A stretch of DNA of 35,886 bases from Alphaproteobacteria bacterium (lineage in GTDB: Bacteria > Pseudomonadota > Alphaproteobacteria > Bin95). The translations under genes were made by a program, and so were the position numbers. The stretch lies in contig JAJDYL010000061.1 in the NCBI GenBank assembly GCA_022825195.1, positions 1 to 35,886 of the forward strand, given 5' to 3'. Each line of letters opens with the position of its first letter. The stretch's first letter is position 1. The notes below the pieces were generated by a model, which was not told the DNA's origin, made no database searches, and saw only the letters and a program-made list of their open reading frames with translations. Positions 33,464 through 35,886 of the stretch are shown in pieces.

Positions 33464-33585
33464 GGCTTGCCGCGTGAAACGAATGAGAATATTCTTTTTT
33501 ATTGTTATTTCCAATATATCTCCGGGCGGCGCTCCGCCCGGAGGTTCCGGCGCCGTGGGGAACGTCGGGAGTGAAGGAGGAAGAC
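33464..33585 (+). promoter_or_regulatory. Promoter region of first TbpB-like gene: palindrome and leader hairpin
   Basis: An AT-rich stretch carries the perfect palindrome AGAATATTCT (33486-33495). A similar GAATATTC lies before the second lipoprotein gene. Then comes a perfect 10-bp hairpin (33520-33529 with 33534-33543, loop CGCT), then AAGGAGG before the ATG. The palindrome resembles iron-responsive operators (Irr or Fur type), which would fit TbpB-like lipoproteins; the regulator is not shown. The hairpin has no T-run, so it is more likely a leader structure than a terminator. Confidence 0.45.
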
Positions 33586-34575
33586 ATGGACCGGACCGGC
33601 GGAAGCGGAGGACGGAACTCCGGCGGCGGGGCGGGTTGTGCGCGCTGTCTCGAGAAGGGGAAGGCCCGGAGGGCCGGGTCGGGCGCGGTTTCGCCGCCGC
33701 GGCGCCCGGCCTGGCTGTTGGTGCTGGCCGTCCCGGTCACGCTCGGCCTCGGCGCCTGCGGCGGCGGGGGAGGACCGGCGGCGGCCGGCCTCGGCAGCGG
33801 CGGTCCCGGCGGAGCGGGTTCGAGTTCGACGGCGCGGCCCGGCCTCACTGCCGGAGGCGTGACGGCCAGCATACAATTCAGTGGCGGACCCGTTATCGAA
33901 ATCCGGAAGGGCTCTGAAATCTGGACGGACGCGCCGCCCGCTTCCCTGGCCGCCCCGTCCGGCTGGACCGCGGCGACGCGCCTGGACGCCGCGCCGGACG
34001 CCGCAACCGCGCGCTTCCACGCGGTCACGAACATCGCCTCGGACAGCGACGGGGATTATCTCGCCTACGGGTTCTGGAGCCGGCACGCCCCCGACACCCA
34101 GGAGGCGGCCGGTTTCCAGCCGTTCTTCTACGGGAAGACGCCCTATGCAGGCAATGTCGCGACTCTGCCCATCGCCGACCCGCCGTTGAGCTACACGGGC
34201 GGCGCCGCAGGCGTATTCCGGATCGCAGGAACGGACGATTATGGGCATTTCACGGCGAACATCGAGCTGAGGGCGGGCTTCGGCAGCGGGGGGAAAGTCC
34301 AGGGGGAGATAACCGGCATTACGCCGCTGACCCCCGTCACAGGGTTCGGCTTCGGCGACATCGAGGGGTTGTTCGCCCAATACTCAGGCAACCGCTTCGC
34401 CGGCTCGGGCTCCACCAACGCCAGCCGCTGGGAAGGGTCCTTCTTCGGGCCGTCCGGCGGAGGGCAGCCGCCCACCGGCGTCGGTGGCCGGTTCGAGGCG
34501 CTGTACAGCGAGTCGACCGTCGACGGCGACGACCGCGGGGCGCGCCTGTCCGGGTCTTTCGGCGCCGCCCGGTAA
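33586..34575 (+). CDS. TbpB-like surface lipoprotein (copy 1)
   Basis: 329 residues. A long, Arg/Gly-rich N-region (about 40) leads into a hydrophobic core and lipobox LGLGAC (Cys58), then a Gly/Ser-rich tether. The C-terminal half is the 8-stranded barrel of transferrin-binding-protein-B-like lipoproteins: AAGFQPFFYGKTPY, GHFTANIELRAGFGSGGKVQGEITG, GLFAQYSGNRF and the closing WEGSFFGPSGGGQPPTGVGGRFEALY. Family members sit on the outer face of the outer membrane and bind host iron proteins or other ligands; the ligand here is unknown. The ATG follows AAGGAGGAAGAC. Copy 2 follows in tandem. Confidence 0.82.
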   Translation: MDRTGGSGGRNSGGGAGCARCLEKGKARRAGSGAVSPPRRPAWLLVLAVPVTLGLGACGGGGGPAAAGLGSGGPGGAGSSSTARPGLTAGGVTASIQFSGGPVIEIRKGSEIWTDAPPASLAAPSGWTAATRLDAAPDAATARFHAVTNIASDSDGDYLAYGFWSRHAPDTQEAAGFQPFFYGKTPYAGNVATLPIADPPLSYTGGAAGVFRIAGTDDYGHFTANIELRAGFGSGGKVQGEITGITPLTPVTGFGFGDIEGLFAQYSGNRFAGSGSTNASRWEGSFFGPSGGGQPPTGVGGRFEALYSESTVDGDDRGARLSGSFGAAR

Positions 34576-34805
34576 CAGCGGCCGCGGCCCGGCCGACCTT
34601 GCGCCGGACCCTGCGCGCGCCTCGCCAGCGCGGCCGGCAGGAGTCCCTCATCTTTCGCAAGCCCGAAGGCGGCGGCAGGAGCGAAATGCCGCAAGGGCGC
34701 TTTACAGCGCCGGCCCGACGTGAAATAACGATGTTATAATGAATTAATATAGGAATATTCAATAATAAGGTCGTTGGGGGAGTGCCGAGAGCGGAGGAGG
34801 AAGAC
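34576..34805 (+). promoter_or_regulatory. Intergenic region with promoter of second TbpB-like gene
   Basis: 34599-34615 match 16 of 17 bases with the start of the downstream gene at 35783 (TTG in place of ATG), a relic of the tandem duplication. A hairpin follows (GGCGCT-TTAC-AGCGCC, 34696-34711). An extended -10, TG-T-TATAAT (34735-34740 being TATAAT), follows. A GAATATTC palindrome lies at 34753-34760, then GGAGGAGG before the ATG at 34806. Parts resemble the upstream region of copy 1. Confidence 0.45.
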
Positions 34806-35886
34806 ATGGACCGGACGGTCGAAAACGGAGAACGGGGTCCCGGCGGCGAGGCGGGCTGTCCGGGGAAGGGGACGGTCCGGGGAGCATCCGCGGCGAAGAC
34901 CGGCCGCCCGGCGCTGCCGCTGGTCCTCTTGTTCGCGCTGGGCCTCGGCGCCTGCGGCGGCGGAGGGTCTGCGACGACCGGCCTCGGGGGCGGAGGCGGC
35001 GGATCGGGCCCGGCCGGGACGGGTGCGACGAGACAGCCGGGCCTCACTGCCAAGGGGGTGACGGTCAGCATAGGATACAAGAACGACCGCCCCTCGATCA
35101 CGACCTTCGGCCAAAATGGTAACTGGCTGGATTTGCCGAGCTATCGCCTGTCCCCGCCGTCCGGCTGGGCAGCGATCACACGGCTGGACCACCATCCCAC
35201 AGCCGCAACCGCGCGGTTCCACACGGTCACGAACATCGCCTCGGACAGCGACGAGGACTATCTCGCCTACGGGTTCTGGAGCAGGAACGTTCCCGACACG
35301 GAGGAGGCGGCCGGTTTCCAGCCGTTCTTCTACGGGAAGACGCCCTATGGGGGCAATGTCGCGACTCTGCCCACCGCCGACGAGCCGTTGACCTACACCG
35401 GCGGCGCCGCAGGCGTATTCAGGGCGTTGGGAACGGACGAGTACGGATATTTCCGGGCGGACGTCGAACTCAGGACGAGCTTCGGCAAGGGGTCGAAAGT
35501 CGAGGGATCCCTGACCGGCATCACGGCGCTGAGCCCCATCAGCCCGGATGTCGCCTTCAGCGACATATCGGGGTTGTTCGCCGATTTCTCGGGCAGCGGC
35601 TTCGCCGGCAAGGACGCCTACAACGGCCGCTGGGGAGGGCGGTTCTTCGGGCCGTCCGACAGCGGGCAGACGCCGACCGGCGCCGCGGGCTGGTTCGAGA
35701 AGCTGACCGTCGGCGGCATAGCGAGCCTGTCCGGATCTTTCGGCGCCGCCCGGCAGTCGGAACAGAAGCGGCCCGGACGCCCATGCGCCGGACCCTGCGG
35801 GCGCTGCCGGCGGCCGTCCTCCTGCTCTGCCTCGCCGCCGGCGCGGCGGCGGCCCGGCCGGCGGACGGGACGGACGCGGCGTTCCG
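34806..35886 (+). CDS. TbpB-like surface lipoprotein (copy 2), open at window edge
   Basis: Lipobox ALGLGAC with Cys50, a Gly-rich tether, then a barrel domain closely matching copy 1 (NIASDSDEDYLAYGFWSRN, AAGFQPFFYGKTPYGGNVATLPT, WGGRFFGPSDSGQTPTGAAGWFE, LSGSFGAAR). Copy 1 stops right after SGSFGAAR; in copy 2 that stop is missing and the frame stays open to the window end with Arg/Cys/Pro-rich residues, overlapping the next gene. The true C-terminus is thus about 35757 in design, longer if translated as is. A sequencing error or a real loss of stop would both explain it. Start: ATG after GGAGGAGGAAGAC. Confidence 0.8.
   Translation, partial: MDRTVENGERGPGGEAGCPGKGTVRGASAAKTGRPALPLVLLFALGLGACGGGGSATTGLGGGGGGSGPAGTGATRQPGLTAKGVTVSIGYKNDRPSITTFGQNGNWLDLPSYRLSPPSGWAAITRLDHHPTAATARFHTVTNIASDSDEDYLAYGFWSRNVPDTEEAAGFQPFFYGKTPYGGNVATLPTADEPLTYTGGAAGVFRALGTDEYGYFRADVELRTSFGKGSKVEGSLTGITALSPISPDVAFSDISGLFADFSGSGFAGKDAYNGRWGGRFFGPSDSGQTPTGAAGWFEKLTVGGIASLSGSFGAARQSEQKRPGRPCAGPCGRCRRPSSCSASPPARRRPGRRTGRTRRS
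35783..35886 (+). CDS. Start of a secreted/outer-membrane protein (truncated by window)
   Basis: The 34 visible residues begin MRRTLRALPAAVLLLCLA, then AGAAAA-RPADG, a Sec signal peptide with a likely cut after AAAA. The gene lies 3' of two TbpB-like lipoproteins and inside the open frame of the second. Such lipoproteins are often followed by a Slam (surface lipoprotein assembly modulator) that moves them across the outer membrane, so Slam is one guess. Nothing in the visible part proves it. The ribosome site is weak. Confidence 0.45.
   Translation, partial: MRRTLRALPAAVLLLCLAAGAAAARPADGTDAAF

Noticed and set aside
33520..33543. Rho-independent terminator
   Set aside because: No T-run follows the stem and a ribosome site with ATG lies just downstream.
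33189..34034. 281-residue minus ORF across the Fic-lipoprotein gap
   Set aside because: It is antisense to the lipoprotein and contains the vWA fragment in the wrong frame.

Overview
The window is GC-rich throughout and densely coded on both strands, with strong codon bias. It looks like chromosomal DNA of an alphaproteobacterium. Supporting signs are a class I lysyl-tRNA synthetase, a YqgE protein, a J-domain/vWA pair and the gene style overall; this placement is inference. Two lower-GC islets stand out: about 18.5-18.9 kb and the Fic region at about 32.3-33.2 kb. No tRNA, rRNA, IS element or CRISPR array was recognised.

Layout. 1-972 has no gene: it holds a promoter plus long leader firing off the left edge, then a patch of palindromic repeats. 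973-2520 (-) is an acyl-CoA carboxylase carboxyltransferase, divergent from a 2-hydroxyacid dehydrogenase coupled to a Bcr/CflA-type exporter (2646-4861, +). From 15370 down to 4881 runs one long minus-strand series: DsbD/ScsB-like protein, Crp/Fnr regulator, PLP aminotransferase, FAD amine oxidase, MFS carrier, a GrdB/PrdB-like SELENOPROTEIN, a glutaredoxin, a crotonase, an UMF1-type MFS protein and a VOC protein. The selenoprotein appears as two ORFs split by UGA (8235-8237). The flanking protein motif and a SECIS hairpin just after the UGA indicate that it is one 294-residue protein.

15430-18086 carries yqgE, an MFS carrier and a double carboxymuconolactone-decarboxylase protein. 18151-22133 has two small related membrane/coiled-coil proteins, one expanded by 33-bp (11-residue) repeats, flanking a DUF4258-like islet and a DinG/XPD-type Fe-S helicase. 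Then come class I lysK, a second copy of the promoter-leader cassette seen at the left edge, a 27-codon ORF and an N-acetylmuramoyl-L-alanine amidase.

32193 down to 25113 (-) is a colinear series: vWA, J-domain, galU, ugd, phosphomannomutase/phosphoglucomutase, a small unknown, a 3-hydroxyisobutyrate-dehydrogenase-like protein and a DUF2461 protein. The three middle enzymes make UDP-glucose and UDP-glucuronate for surface polysaccharide.

The right end holds a Fic protein with a candidate antitoxin, flanked by a 70-bp copy of the 5' end of the vWA gene. Two tandem TbpB-like surface lipoproteins follow, then the start of a signal-peptide protein cut by the window edge. The last three genes may be a lipoprotein display (Slam-type) locus; that role is inference.
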